Source: Bacillus sp. T33-2
GTDB lineage: Bacteria; Bacillota; Bacilli; Bacillales; Cytobacillaceae
Reading direction: 5' to 3'
NCBI RefSeq assembly: GCF_002860205.1
Contig: NZ_PGVB01000005.1
Span: 147,236 to 211,235 of the forward strand
DNA: 64,000 bases
Part shown: positions 16,801-25,470 of the stretch, one piece after another
Numbering within the stretch: the stretch's first letter is position 1
Layout of the letters: every line of letters starts with the position of its first letter
Notes under the pieces: generated by a model
The model's database searches: none
Told to the model about the DNA's origin: nothing
Seen by the model: the letters and a program-made list of their open reading frames with translations, nothing else
Position numbers and translations under genes: made by a program

Positions 16801-18141
16801 CTATTGCTGGTTCTGGCAGCATTGAATGATCACATCTTCAAGAACACCCAGACCTTCGTCAAGCTGGCTGTCAGAAATGACAAGCGGGACGAGCAGGCGG
16901 ACCACATTGCCGTACAGTCCGGCACTCATGATGACCAGTCCGCGCTGATGAGCGTTTCTCAGTATTTCCTGAACAATCGGCTGGTTGGGCCGTTTACCCG
17001 TTTTATCCTGTACAAACTCAATGGCGCACATGGCTCCGAGGGAGCGGATTTGGCCAATCTGCCCAAACCGTGATGACAGTACATCAAAACAGGCCTGGAA
17101 TGCTTCCCCTATTTTCAATGCCTGTTCAAGCAGCCCATCGTTTTGAATCATTTGAATAACTTCGATCGCGGCTACACAGCCGAGCGGACTTCCGCCATAC
17201 GTCCCGCCTATTTCGCCGATTCCGGCTGAATCCATGATTTCAGCCCGGCCGGTCACTGCACTGAGCGGCAGCCCCGCAGCAATCGACTTGGACATTGTCA
17301 TTATATCAGGAACCACCTCAAAATGTTCAACGGCAAACATTTTGCCTGTCCTGCCGAAACCGGTCTGGATTTCATCTGCTATGAATAAAATGCCATGTTG
17401 TTCACAAAGCTTTTTAACGCCCTGAACAAAGCCCTTGGAGGGGATGATGAAGCCGCCCTCACCCTGGACAGGCTCCATTATTACAGCCGCTACGTCATCT
17501 GGTGAAACCTCGTTCAGGAAGAAAGTTTCAAAACTGCTTAACAGCGCTTCATCAAGTTCCGCCGGATCCAATCCCCCGGACCTGTAATAATCAGGGTAAG
17601 GCCACTTGTACGTTTCAGGCGCAAACGGACCGAACCCGTATTTATATGGCCGCACCTTGCTTGTCAGTGACATTGCCATATATGTCCGGCCATGGAATCC
17701 CCGCTCAAATGAAATGATTCCTTTCCTCCCTGTGAATTTCCTGGCAATTTTCACTGCATTTTCGACTGCCTCGGCACCGCTGCTCAAGAAAAAAGTCTTT
17801 TTTGCGTGGCTCCCCGGAACAAGCCTGTTCAGCGTCTCGGCCAGCTCTATATAGGGTTCATACATCATCACATGGAAGCATGGATGTAAATACGCATGAA
17901 TTTGCGCCTGCAGCGCTTTGACGACATTCGGCGGACAATGGCCTGCATTCAAGGTACCAATCGCGCCTGCAAAATCAATAAAAGTGTTGCCATCCACATC
18001 GGTTAAAAGCGCCCCTTCCCCTTTAGCCGCAAATGTTTTTACCGTATTAAAGGGCCCAGCCGGAACGTTTTTCTCTTTTCTTTCCAGCAACGCCCTCGCT
18101 ATTGGGCCGGGAATCTCTGTTTTTATGCTAATCTCTCCCAT
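16801..18141 (-). CDS. gabT: 4-aminobutyrate aminotransferase
   Basis: Class III pyridoxal-phosphate aminotransferase of 446 residues that moves the amino group of 4-aminobutyrate to 2-oxoglutarate, giving succinate semialdehyde. YEPYIELAETLNRLVPG, SSGAEAVENAVKIARK, the IMEPVQGEGG segment, ADEIQTGFGRTG and the cofactor Lys in MSKSIAAGLPL follow GabT closely. The ATG at 18141 follows GGGGAG. It sits between yodQ and an aldehyde dehydrogenase gene, positions not occupied by these genes in the B. subtilis cluster as I recall it, so they look like an extension of the lysine pathway. Confidence 0.9.
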   Translation of the reverse strand: MGEISIKTEIPGPIARALLERKEKNVPAGPFNTVKTFAAKGEGALLTDVDGNTFIDFAGAIGTLNAGHCPPNVVKALQAQIHAYLHPCFHVMMYEPYIELAETLNRLVPGSHAKKTFFLSSGAEAVENAVKIARKFTGRKGIISFERGFHGRTYMAMSLTSKVRPYKYGFGPFAPETYKWPYPDYYRSGGLDPAELDEALLSSFETFFLNEVSPDDVAAVIMEPVQGEGGFIIPSKGFVQGVKKLCEQHGILFIADEIQTGFGRTGKMFAVEHFEVVPDIMTMSKSIAAGLPLSAVTGRAEIMDSAGIGEIGGTYGGSPLGCVAAIEVIQMIQNDGLLEQALKIGEAFQACFDVLSSRFGQIGQIRSLGAMCAIEFVQDKTGKRPNQPIVQEILRNAHQRGLVIMSAGLYGNVVRLLVPLVISDSQLDEGLGVLEDVIIQCCQNQQ

Positions 18142-18160
18142 CGGTTCTCTCCCCATCCTT

Positions 18161-19429
18161 TTATTCGTCGGCCCCGCACCAGTCAATAATTGTAAAAGCA
18201 ATGATCTCAGCTGCTTCAAATACATCCTCAAGCCGGATATATTCATTTGCCTGGTGCGCAGTCTCTGTTACGCCCGGACCGAATACGACAACCGGTGTAT
18301 GTCCGATATTTGATAAAATTCCGCCGTCGGTCCCCCATGGTGAGGCTTCAATTTTCGGTGCCTGTTTTTTTACGGACATAAAACTTTTCTCCAGCGCCTT
18401 CAGCAGCTCATGTTCCGGGTCAAGATTTCCGGGCAGCCAGTTGCCGCCGAACCATTCCAGCTTTAAAGGGTTTTCCCGGAGCCATGAGTCTGTTTCCTGC
18501 AAACCAGTCAGGACGTTCTTCATTTGCTGTCTGGCACTGTCAAGTGTTTCGTCCGGGGCGACACCCATCCTGCCTTCAATGACCGCTGAATCCGGGACAG
18601 AAGAAGGCCAGTCGCCGCTGTTTATTTTACCGATATTAATCGGTATGGGAATGGGGATTCCTTCAAAGAGGGGATCATGGATGGTAAGGTTTCTTGTTCT
18701 CTCAAACTCTTGCAATCTCCCGATGACCTCGGTCGCCTTTTCAATTGCACTCACTCCTTCATACCTGGTTCCGCCATGCGCGGCTTTCCCCCTGACCGTG
18801 ATCCTGAACCACATCGAACCCTGCTGCTTCGGGAAAAATTTCATGTTCGTCGGTTCTGGTATAATCGCGCCGTCTGCCCTGTAATCCCGAAGGACAGCCG
18901 CAAGAGTGCCCGCACCGCCGCTTTCTTCTTCTATGACACTCTGAAAAATGACATCACCCTTTAATATTATTCCAGTTTTAATAACCGCTTCCATGGCCAG
19001 CAGCAGGGCAACCGACCCGCCTTTCATGTCTGTCGAGCCCCGTCCGTACAGCTTTCCGCCTTCTATATATCCACTAAAAGGATCCCGTTCCCATTCATTC
19101 AAATCTCCAACAGGCACTACATCTATGTGTCCATTCAGAACGAGTGATTTCCCGCCGCCGCTCCCTTTCAGGACACCGACCACATTAGGGTTTCCGGCAA
19201 AGCTTTTGCGGTCGGAGCAGTAGACCGGGTGATTGACCAGTGCTTCCCCTCCAATTTCCCATATATCAAGATCAAGCCCCAATTCTCTGCATTTTTCAAT
19301 AATCACAGCCTGGGCACCACTCTCATTGCCGCGGCTGCTGCCCTCCTGGACGAGTCTTTGCAGCAGCCGTGCTGCCCTCGCCCTATGTTCCGTGATGTAC
19401 ACTCTTATCCGGGATTTAAGCTGTTCCAA
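18161..19429 (-). CDS. yodQ: M20-family deacylase YodQ (probable 4-acetamidobutyrate deacetylase)
   Basis: Zinc-dependent amidohydrolase of the ArgE/DapE/M20 group, 422 residues. LVLNGHIDVVPVGD holds the first metal ligand and catalytic Asp; GRGSTDMKGG, IEEESGGAGT and EPTNMKFFPKQQG follow, with the dimerization domain in the middle and GPGVTETAHQANEY at the C-terminus. The translated region starts at TTG behind AGGGGAGG. In the proposed pathway it removes the acetyl group put on by YodP after chain shortening, giving 4-aminobutyrate for the neighbouring GabT. This substrate is inferred from context. Confidence 0.88.
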   Translation of the reverse strand: MEQLKSRIRVYITEHRARAARLLQRLVQEGSSRGNESGAQAVIIEKCRELGLDLDIWEIGGEALVNHPVYCSDRKSFAGNPNVVGVLKGSGGGKSLVLNGHIDVVPVGDLNEWERDPFSGYIEGGKLYGRGSTDMKGGSVALLLAMEAVIKTGIILKGDVIFQSVIEEESGGAGTLAAVLRDYRADGAIIPEPTNMKFFPKQQGSMWFRITVRGKAAHGGTRYEGVSAIEKATEVIGRLQEFERTRNLTIHDPLFEGIPIPIPINIGKINSGDWPSSVPDSAVIEGRMGVAPDETLDSARQQMKNVLTGLQETDSWLRENPLKLEWFGGNWLPGNLDPEHELLKALEKSFMSVKKQAPKIEASPWGTDGGILSNIGHTPVVVFGPGVTETAHQANEYIRLEDVFEAAEIIAFTIIDWCGADE

Positions 19430-19453
19430 TGTATCCTCCCCTTCCCTTGCAGT

Positions 19454-20119
19454 TTAGTATGCAATCATTCTAATGTTTTCCCCATTATCAAACTGGCAAG
19501 CTGTCTTTTCAGCGACTTCTTCAACTGTACGAGGGAAAAACAGCTCTCTAAGCTTCAGGGTACCGCCCGAGATTTCGAACACCGCCAAATCTGTGATGAT
19601 TAAATCCACACATCTGCCAGAGGTCAAGGGCAGCGTACAGCGTTCCAAAATCTTCGGCTGTCCATTCTTATCGGTATGGCTCATCAGGACAACAAGTTTT
19701 TTTGCTTTTTGGGCGAGCTCCATCGCTCCACCCATACCGGGAACTTTTTTGCCGGGAACAATCCAGTTTGCCAGGTCTCCTGTTTGGCTGACCTGGAGTG
19801 AACCAAGAATGGAGATGTCAACCCTTCCCCTGCGGATCATTCCGAAGGCCACCGAGCTGTCACAGTATGAGGCGCCAAGAACTGTAGTAACCGGAAATCC
19901 TCCGGCATTGCACAGGTTTTCATCCTCTTCCCCTTTGGCCGGCGTCTCTCCCATTCCGACTATTCCATTTTCAGCATGGAACATTACATTCATTCCTGAA
20001 GGCAAATGGTCCGGGACGAGTGAGGGAATCCCGATGCCAAGGTTGACGACCATTCCTGGTTTTATTTCCTCCGCAGCCCTTTTTGCCATCCTGTTCCTTA
20101 TTTCATTTCCCATGCCCAT
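19454..20119 (-). CDS. yodR: 3-oxoacid-type CoA-transferase, beta subunit
   Basis: Second subunit of a family I CoA-transferase (ScoB/AtoA type). MVVNLGIGIPSLVPDHL is the usual start; the catalytic Glu lies in HAENGIVGMG near residue 50, followed by GSLQVSQTGDLANW. It acts with YodS and probably moves CoA onto a 3-keto acid such as 6-acetamido-3-oxohexanoate. The ATG at 20119 has GGGGTG eight bases upstream and overlaps the end of yodS, which indicates translational coupling. Confidence 0.9.
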   Translation of the reverse strand: MGMGNEIRNRMAKRAAEEIKPGMVVNLGIGIPSLVPDHLPSGMNVMFHAENGIVGMGETPAKGEEDENLCNAGGFPVTTVLGASYCDSSVAFGMIRRGRVDISILGSLQVSQTGDLANWIVPGKKVPGMGGAMELAQKAKKLVVLMSHTDKNGQPKILERCTLPLTSGRCVDLIITDLAVFEISGGTLKLRELFFPRTVEEVAEKTACQFDNGENIRMIAY

Positions 20120-20796
20120 TTCCAATTCACCCCGCTTGTCGGAATCACCATGTCAACAAAAACACCTGGAGTAACTATTTCTTCAGGGTTGAGACTGCCG
20201 AGCGGTACGATTTCCTCCACCTCGGCAATCGTAAATTTCCCGGCCATCGCGACAAGCGGATTTGTATTCCTCGCGCTTTTGTCGTAGACAAGATTCCCGT
20301 AGGGGTCGGACTTTTTGGCATAAACAATGGAAACATCTGCCGTCAGCGCAGGCTCCACCAGATAATCTTTCCCATTAAGGTTGAGCCGTTGTTTGTTTCT
20401 GGAAACTATATCATTTTCGATTCCAATGTCGGTCAAAATGGCTCCAAGCCCCATGCCTCCTGCCCGGATCCTTTCCGCCAGCGTTCCCTGGGGGGAGAAC
20501 TCGACCTCAAGCGCACCATCCGTCATCAGCTGTCCGGCGACCGGATTGGACCCGATATGGGAGGCAATGACCTTTTTCGCCCTCCCGCGGCTGACGATCT
20601 TGCCAATGCCGATGTGCGAGAAACCTGTGTCGTTCCCAATCAATATCAAATTGCTAATCTCTTTTTTAAGCAGTCCATCTATGAGGGCCGGCGGTGTGCC
20701 TACACCTCCAAAGCCGCCAAACATCAATGTCATGCCATCAAAAAAGTGTTCCATGGCCAGCTTTAAAGATGACAGCTTTCCAAAAGGGTTCTCCAT
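20098..20796 (-). CDS. yodS: 3-oxoacid-type CoA-transferase, alpha subunit
   Basis: First subunit of the family I CoA-transferase (ScoA/AtoD type), 232 residues. MTLMFGGFGGVGTPPALIDG is the glycine-rich start, then SHIGSNPVAG, the oxyanion-type segment FSPQGTLAERIRAGG and ALTADVSIVYAKKSDPYGN. It forms the enzyme with YodR, with whose gene it overlaps, and begins one base after yodT. A carboxylic-acid CoA exchange in lysine breakdown is inferred from the cluster. Confidence 0.92.
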   Translation of the reverse strand: MENPFGKLSSLKLAMEHFFDGMTLMFGGFGGVGTPPALIDGLLKKEISNLILIGNDTGFSHIGIGKIVSRGRAKKVIASHIGSNPVAGQLMTDGALEVEFSPQGTLAERIRAGGMGLGAILTDIGIENDIVSRNKQRLNLNGKDYLVEPALTADVSIVYAKKSDPYGNLVYDKSARNTNPLVAMAGKFTIAEVEEIVPLGSLNPEEIVTPGVFVDMVIPTSGVNWKWAWEMK

Positions 20797-20797
20797 G

Positions 20798-22174
20798 TCA
20801 ATCCCCCTCCCTGTCCGGGTTTTTCATGAACTCATGTTGAAAGACGGAAAATGTTTTCCGCAGGAGTACAATCAATTCATCAATCTCCCTTTTTGTAACG
20901 GTCAGCGGAGGGGCAATCAGGACAGCGTCACTGCTTATCCCATCCAGGCCAGAACCTGCCGGGTATAACAGCAGACCATTGTTTCTGCCTGTTTTGACAA
21001 TGTTATCGGTGAACCTCATCGTCCGCGGAAATGGTGTTTTTTCCTGACGGTTTTTAACAAACTCGATTCCGATTAATAGTCCTTTGCCCCGAATATCGCC
21101 AATGAAAGAGAATTCGGCTTTTAACCTGTCAAGGTGGTTTTTCAAGTACACGCCTTTGAATTCGACGTCATTGATGATGTCATTTTTTTCAAGATATTCA
21201 ATCACTGCAAGCGCTGCGGCACAGGCCTGGGGGTTCGCGCTTAACGTATGTCCGCTCATGATGCTTTTGGAACCATTCATGATGGGTTCCATCACCTGAT
21301 CACTGACGAGGGCTGCAGCGATCGGTGCGTAACCAGCACCCATCCCTTTTCCAAGCGCGGCAATATCAGGGACGATTCCCCAGTGGTCAAAAGCGAGCAT
21401 CGTGCCGGTCCGGCCGAATCCTGTCATCACTTCATCTGCAATAAAGAGGATTTCATGCCGCTCGCATATTTCTTTTAAAGTTTTATAATAACCATCCGGC
21501 GGAGTGATTGCCCCTCCTGCTGCCCCGATGACTGGCTCAGCAATGAAGGCAGCGATGTACTCCCGGCCTATCCGGTTTATGGCTGCTTCAAGCTCTTTTG
21601 CACAAAGATGCCCGCAGGCTGGTGCATTTAGGCTGTAAGGACAGCGGTAGCAGTATGGCGGGTGGATAACCGGCAAATTTTCGAGGAGGGGAGTGAATCT
21701 TGCCCTCCGACCTGGATGTCCGGACATGGACAGCGCGCCCATCGTAATTCCGTGGTAGCTGAGCCAGCGGGACAGTACTTTGGTTTTTGTATGGATCCCT
21801 TTTTCCTGCCAGTATTGGATTGCAATTTTCATCGCGGTTTCTGTTGCCTCGGAACCGCTGTTGACAAAAAAACACCAATTCAGGTCACCGGAAGCATGTT
21901 GGGCAATTTTTAAGGCGAGCTTTTCTGCGGGCTCACTGGTAAACTGGGAACGGTACACGAACGACACCCTTTTTGCCTGCTCATGCATCGCTTCAATTAT
22001 TTCTTCGACACCATGCCCTATATTCGCGGTAACTGCTCCTGAAGCTGCGTCAAAATATTTCCTGCCTTCCAGGTCAAACAAATATGTCCCTTTTCCATAG
22101 TCAATAGTGGGATATGTTTCATCGAGTGCAGGTTTGATTAAATAAGATTGATCCACAGTCTCACTCCATTTCAT
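20798..22174 (-). CDS. yodT: Class III aminotransferase YodT (probable N6-acetyl-beta-lysine transaminase)
   Basis: Pyridoxal-phosphate enzyme of 458 residues: VNSGSEATETAMKIAIQYW, SWLSYHGITMGALSMSGHP, FIAEPVIGAAGGAITPP, ADEVMTGFGRTG and the cofactor Lys in AALGKGMGAGYAP. An extra Cys cluster, PPYCYRCPYSLNAPACGHLC at about residues 173-192, is seen in this subfamily. It is the first gene of the minus-strand lysine cluster. It would transaminate the 3-amino group of acetyl-beta-lysine to 6-acetamido-3-oxohexanoate; this is inferred, the sequence only fixes the family. Confidence 0.9.
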   Translation of the reverse strand: MKWSETVDQSYLIKPALDETYPTIDYGKGTYLFDLEGRKYFDAASGAVTANIGHGVEEIIEAMHEQAKRVSFVYRSQFTSEPAEKLALKIAQHASGDLNWCFFVNSGSEATETAMKIAIQYWQEKGIHTKTKVLSRWLSYHGITMGALSMSGHPGRRARFTPLLENLPVIHPPYCYRCPYSLNAPACGHLCAKELEAAINRIGREYIAAFIAEPVIGAAGGAITPPDGYYKTLKEICERHEILFIADEVMTGFGRTGTMLAFDHWGIVPDIAALGKGMGAGYAPIAAALVSDQVMEPIMNGSKSIMSGHTLSANPQACAAALAVIEYLEKNDIINDVEFKGVYLKNHLDRLKAEFSFIGDIRGKGLLIGIEFVKNRQEKTPFPRTMRFTDNIVKTGRNNGLLLYPAGSGLDGISSDAVLIAPPLTVTKREIDELIVLLRKTFSVFQHEFMKNPDREGD

Positions 22175-22207
22175 CCAAACGATTCTACAAATAGGACAGT
22201 TCTATAA

Positions 22208-22215
22208 AGTGTATG
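22208..22215 (-). promoter_or_regulatory. Possible sigma-E -10 box upstream of yodT
   Basis: CATACACT on the minus strand matches the sporulation sigma-E -10 consensus, about 34 bases upstream of the yodT start. The -35 region is weak (AT-rich, no clear match). The B. subtilis yodT cluster is reported to belong to the sigma-E regulon, which supports this reading. Confidence 0.4.
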
Positions 22216-22263
22216 AAGTGAAATTTTAAATCTTTCATGAAAAAGAAAATACCTAATAACATG

Positions 22264-22295
22264 AAAAGGACACCCCGCCAGGCAGGGGTGCCCTT
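22264..22295 (-). terminator. Terminator of the S66 peptidase gene
   Basis: Eleven-bp stem with one mismatch, arms 22266-22276 and 22285-22295, with a short T-run in the minus direction. It closes the transcript ending at 22303. Confidence 0.75.
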
Positions 22296-22302
22296 GATAT
22301 TG

Positions 22303-23283
22303 TCATTCTTTGTTTTCAATAATGATCTCCGTGTTGCTGCCGGCTGCTTTTACAGATGCTGACACGCCGATCGGTATGGCGGCAAACGGCTGGACATGTC
22401 CAAAATTCACATTTGCTATGACTGGAATGCCTTTCAGCTCCTCTTTTGTGGCAATGATATGCCGGATTGCTTCATCAGTGACACCGGAATCTTTTTGGAA
22501 CCGCCCGATTAACAGTGCTTTGATGTCTTTTGCATCAGGCAAATGAAGAAGTGACTGTAAGTCCCGGTCAAAGGTTCGGCCATGGGATTCATAATCGTCC
22601 TCAACAAACAGAATGGCATCCTTTAAGGAAGGCATATACTCAGCACCTTGCAGCAGATTGAGCGTGCATAGGTTGCCGCCTATCAATTTTCCCGATGCGC
22701 TGCCTTCCTGTACGACTAAATAACCGTCCTGTTCAATGAACGTACGGTTTTCCTGGTCCAGGAACCATGGATCATCAGACCAGGCCGGTGACGGCTCCAC
22801 AGTGTATGGCGCGTCATTTGTAACGGCACTCAGGAAGGATTCGAGCGTGTATTCAAATCCATGCTTCACCCCGAAACTGGAGAAATGAGGTCCTGAATAA
22901 GTGACCAGCCCGGTTTTTTTATAAATGGCCGACTGAAGGGCTGTTATATCACTATAGCCGCAAAACACTTTTGGATTGTTCAATATTAACTCGTAATCTA
23001 TGTATTTTAGCAGCTGATTGGAATTATAGCCCCCGATCGCTGTCAAAACACCTTTCACATTACGATCGGCAAAAGCATCATGCAAATCTTCTAATCTTTC
23101 AGCAATTGAGGAACTGAAAAATTCATCATGGGCTCCGGTATTTTTTCCAAAGGTCACTTTGAATCCAAGGCTGTTCAACCGGTTTACCGCAATGCCGATT
23201 TGCGCTTCCTTAATAATGGCCATGCTTGTAGAGGGCGCGATCACCCTGATTTCATCGCCGGGCACCAATTTTGCCGGAATCAT
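22303..23283 (-). CDS. S66 family LD-carboxypeptidase / MccF-like serine hydrolase
   Basis: 326-residue protein of the S66 family, which includes muropeptide LD-carboxypeptidases and the microcin C7 self-immunity enzyme MccF. Motifs: VIAPSTSM at the N-terminus, the nucleophile region FCGYSDITALQ with the Ser near 118, FVEDDYESHGRTFDRDL with the catalytic Glu, and NVNFGHVQPFAAIPIG with the catalytic His. The acidic insert in FVEDDYESHGR is more MccF-like than LdcA-like, so cleavage of peptidyl-adenylates or wall peptides are both possible. GGAGG precedes the ATG. Confidence 0.85.
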   Translation of the reverse strand: MIPAKLVPGDEIRVIAPSTSMAIIKEAQIGIAVNRLNSLGFKVTFGKNTGAHDEFFSSSIAERLEDLHDAFADRNVKGVLTAIGGYNSNQLLKYIDYELILNNPKVFCGYSDITALQSAIYKKTGLVTYSGPHFSSFGVKHGFEYTLESFLSAVTNDAPYTVEPSPAWSDDPWFLDQENRTFIEQDGYLVVQEGSASGKLIGGNLCTLNLLQGAEYMPSLKDAILFVEDDYESHGRTFDRDLQSLLHLPDAKDIKALLIGRFQKDSGVTDEAIRHIIATKEELKGIPVIANVNFGHVQPFAAIPIGVSASVKAAGSNTEIIIENKE

Positions 23284-23395
23284 AACTATGCCTCCTTGTT
23301 TAAAATAAGATAATTTTACCAGAGAACGATGCGGAGGGATAGGAGAAAAATGTACCTCTGCGGCTCCATTCGCTGTATTTTCACTGAATAACGCA

Positions 23396-23425
23396 AAAGA
23401 GGCCCGCCAGCAATGACAGGCCCCA
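23396..23425 (-). terminator. Weak terminator of the FAD dehydrogenase gene
   Basis: Six-bp stem (GAGGCC with GGCCCC, one G-T pair) with TTTT on the minus side, directly past the stop codon at 23434. Confidence 0.4.
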
Positions 23426-23433
23426 TCATATTC

Positions 23434-24900
23434 TTATACAGTCACCGGTTCTGCAATTTTTCCTGTTTTAATCTTTTCGATTATATCCCTTGCGATCCAT
23501 ACTCCGCAGGCGCTTGCCTGGGCAAGTCCCCTTGTCACGCCGGCCCCGTCGCCGCCGACATACAGGCCGCTTATCTCTGTTTCAAAACGGGCGTTCAATT
23601 TTGGGCGGGCCGAATAAAATTTCGCTTCGACACCATAGAACAGGGTGTGCTCAGAGGAGATGCCAGGTGACACCTTATCCAATGCCTCTGTCATTTCAAT
23701 CAGGCTTTTCAGAGTATTATACGGAAGGACGAGCCCGAGATCTCCGGGCACTGCTTCTTTTAACGTCGGCTCGAGGAACCCTTCTTTAATCCGTTTTTCT
23801 GTCGATCTCCGCCCTTTTAGGATGTCGCCGTATTTCTGAACGATGAGTCCGCCATTGGACAGGCTGTTGGCCAGCCGTGAGATTTCGTGCGCATACTCAT
23901 TCGGTTTATCAAATGGCTCCGAAAATGTATGGGAAACCAGGAGGGCAAAATTGGTGTTCGGGCTCCCCAAATTCGGGTCCTTATAGGCATGCCCATTCGC
24001 AAGCATGATGCCTGAATGGTTTTCAACCACGACATGGCCCGAAGGATTGCTGCAAAACGTCCTGACCCTTGTGCCGACAGAAGTATTAAATACGAACTTT
24101 CCTTCATAGAGATGTTCATTTATTTCTTCCATCACAACATTGGATGTTTCGACTCTTACCCCGATATCAACCTGATTGTTGATCATTTTCAATCTTCTTG
24201 ATTTCAGGAGCTTTGTCATCCATTTCGAACCATCTCGGCCTGGCGCAATCACAACTTTACCGGCCAGAAGCTGCTCTCCATTTTTGAGCAATACGCCTTT
24301 TGTTTTGTGGCCTTCTGGTGTTTTTTCAGTAATTAAGTCCTCGATCTCCGTTTTAAATGCCATATCAATTCTGACTTTTAAGTATTCATAAATATCCTTC
24401 AGGATTTCCAGGTTCTGTTCTGTCCCCAGATGTCGCACCTGGGCGCGTAGCAGCTTGAGCCCGGCTGCATAGCCCCTCCGTTCAATTTCCCTGACTTTGT
24501 CCGTCATCGGATCAGTGATGCTTTCAGTTGCACCGTGTTTCAGATTAATTTTGTCCACGTATTTTATTAAATCAAGCACCGTAGATTCAGGGAGGTAATC
24601 GGTCATCCAGCCGCCAAATTCGCTTGTAATATTAAATTTGCCGTCCGAATAGGCGCCAGCGCCGCCGAACCCGTTCGTAATGGAACAGGCTGGAAGACAT
24701 CCTGCAAAATCCTTTTTTCCGGCAGCAGGCGGACACTTCTCAATCTTCTTTTGCAGAATCGGGCAATTTCTCCGATAAATATCATGGCCTTTATCCACCA
24801 ATATTACCTTTGCTTCAGGCATCTTCAGTGTCAATTCGTAGCAAGTGAAAATCCCGGCGGGTCCTGCCCCAACAACGATTACATCATAATGTGTATCCAT
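23434..24900 (-). CDS. FAD-dependent dehydrogenase (COG2509 type)
   Basis: 488-residue flavoprotein. VIVVGAGPAGIFTCYEL is the dinucleotide-binding fold; a Cys-rich segment follows (NCPILQKKIEKCP, GCLPACSITNGFGGAGAYSDG), then VIAPGRDGSKWM and near the end GLYVGGDGAGVTRGLAQA with the second FAD contact. This family of uncharacterised dehydrogenases is widespread; the substrate is unknown. The ATG at 24900 is favoured because GGGGG lies seven bases upstream. It appears to be a single-gene transcript. Confidence 0.88.
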   Translation of the reverse strand: MDTHYDVIVVGAGPAGIFTCYELTLKMPEAKVILVDKGHDIYRRNCPILQKKIEKCPPAAGKKDFAGCLPACSITNGFGGAGAYSDGKFNITSEFGGWMTDYLPESTVLDLIKYVDKINLKHGATESITDPMTDKVREIERRGYAAGLKLLRAQVRHLGTEQNLEILKDIYEYLKVRIDMAFKTEIEDLITEKTPEGHKTKGVLLKNGEQLLAGKVVIAPGRDGSKWMTKLLKSRRLKMINNQVDIGVRVETSNVVMEEINEHLYEGKFVFNTSVGTRVRTFCSNPSGHVVVENHSGIMLANGHAYKDPNLGSPNTNFALLVSHTFSEPFDKPNEYAHEISRLANSLSNGGLIVQKYGDILKGRRSTEKRIKEGFLEPTLKEAVPGDLGLVLPYNTLKSLIEMTEALDKVSPGISSEHTLFYGVEAKFYSARPKLNARFETEISGLYVGGDGAGVTRGLAQASACGVWIARDIIEKIKTGKIAEPVTV

Positions 24901-25046
24901 TACCATTCCCCCTGATGCTGCATTTTACTTTTTCCATACGTAAATATATCAAAATACATATAGGGGGTCAATCAAAAAACCGAACTTTTTTTATAAAAAT
25001 AAATATATCGTTCGTGAATTGACCTATAATCGAATTTTTCCAAAAT

Positions 25047-25078
25047 CAAAAAAAGATTGCCCGACATGCGGACAATCT
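25047..25078 (-). terminator. Terminator of the YjcZ-type gene
   Basis: Ten-bp stem with one mismatch, arms 25054-25063 and 25069-25078, followed by a seven-base T-run in the minus direction. Confidence 0.85.
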
Positions 25079-25085
25079 CTTTATC

Positions 25086-25277
25086 CTAATAGTTTCCCCA
25101 GCAGCAGGCACCAATAATGATCAGTAAAATAAATAACACCACGATTAACGGAAACCAGTTAAGTCCGCCGTATCCACTGGGCACCCCCGCATAAGGATAG
25201 TAGCAATATCCGTAGCCGGCCACAGGGCTGGGCTGGCTCAAAGCAGCCGGAAGGTTGGGTTGGCCGTATCCATCCAT
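25086..25277 (-). CDS. YjcZ-family small hydrophobic protein, 63 aa
   Basis: The N-terminal part is rich in Gly, Tyr and Pro (GYGYCYYPYAGVPSGYGG) and the C-terminus is one membrane segment, FPLIVVLFILLIIIGACCW, the signature of the YjcZ group of small sporulation-associated bacillus proteins. Such peptides are found in spores or forespore membranes; the function is not defined. The ATG at 25277 follows GGAG by eight bases. A terminator follows. Confidence 0.8.
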   Translation of the reverse strand: MDGYGQPNLPAALSQPSPVAGYGYCYYPYAGVPSGYGGLNWFPLIVVLFILLIIIGACCWGNY

Positions 25278-25470
25278 GTCAAACACTCCTTTTTTACTTA
25301 TTCCCTTCTACCTTATGAAGTGGGTACTTGACCCGTTTGTGTTTCTGCCTATTTATCGGGCTGCTTCTGTTAGTTATTTGCCTGCAATTTCCGATGCTTT
25401 TAAATTCGGAGAAATAGGGTACTAATTGATTTATAATATTCTTATCGGACATCACCAGGAGGATCTAAGC

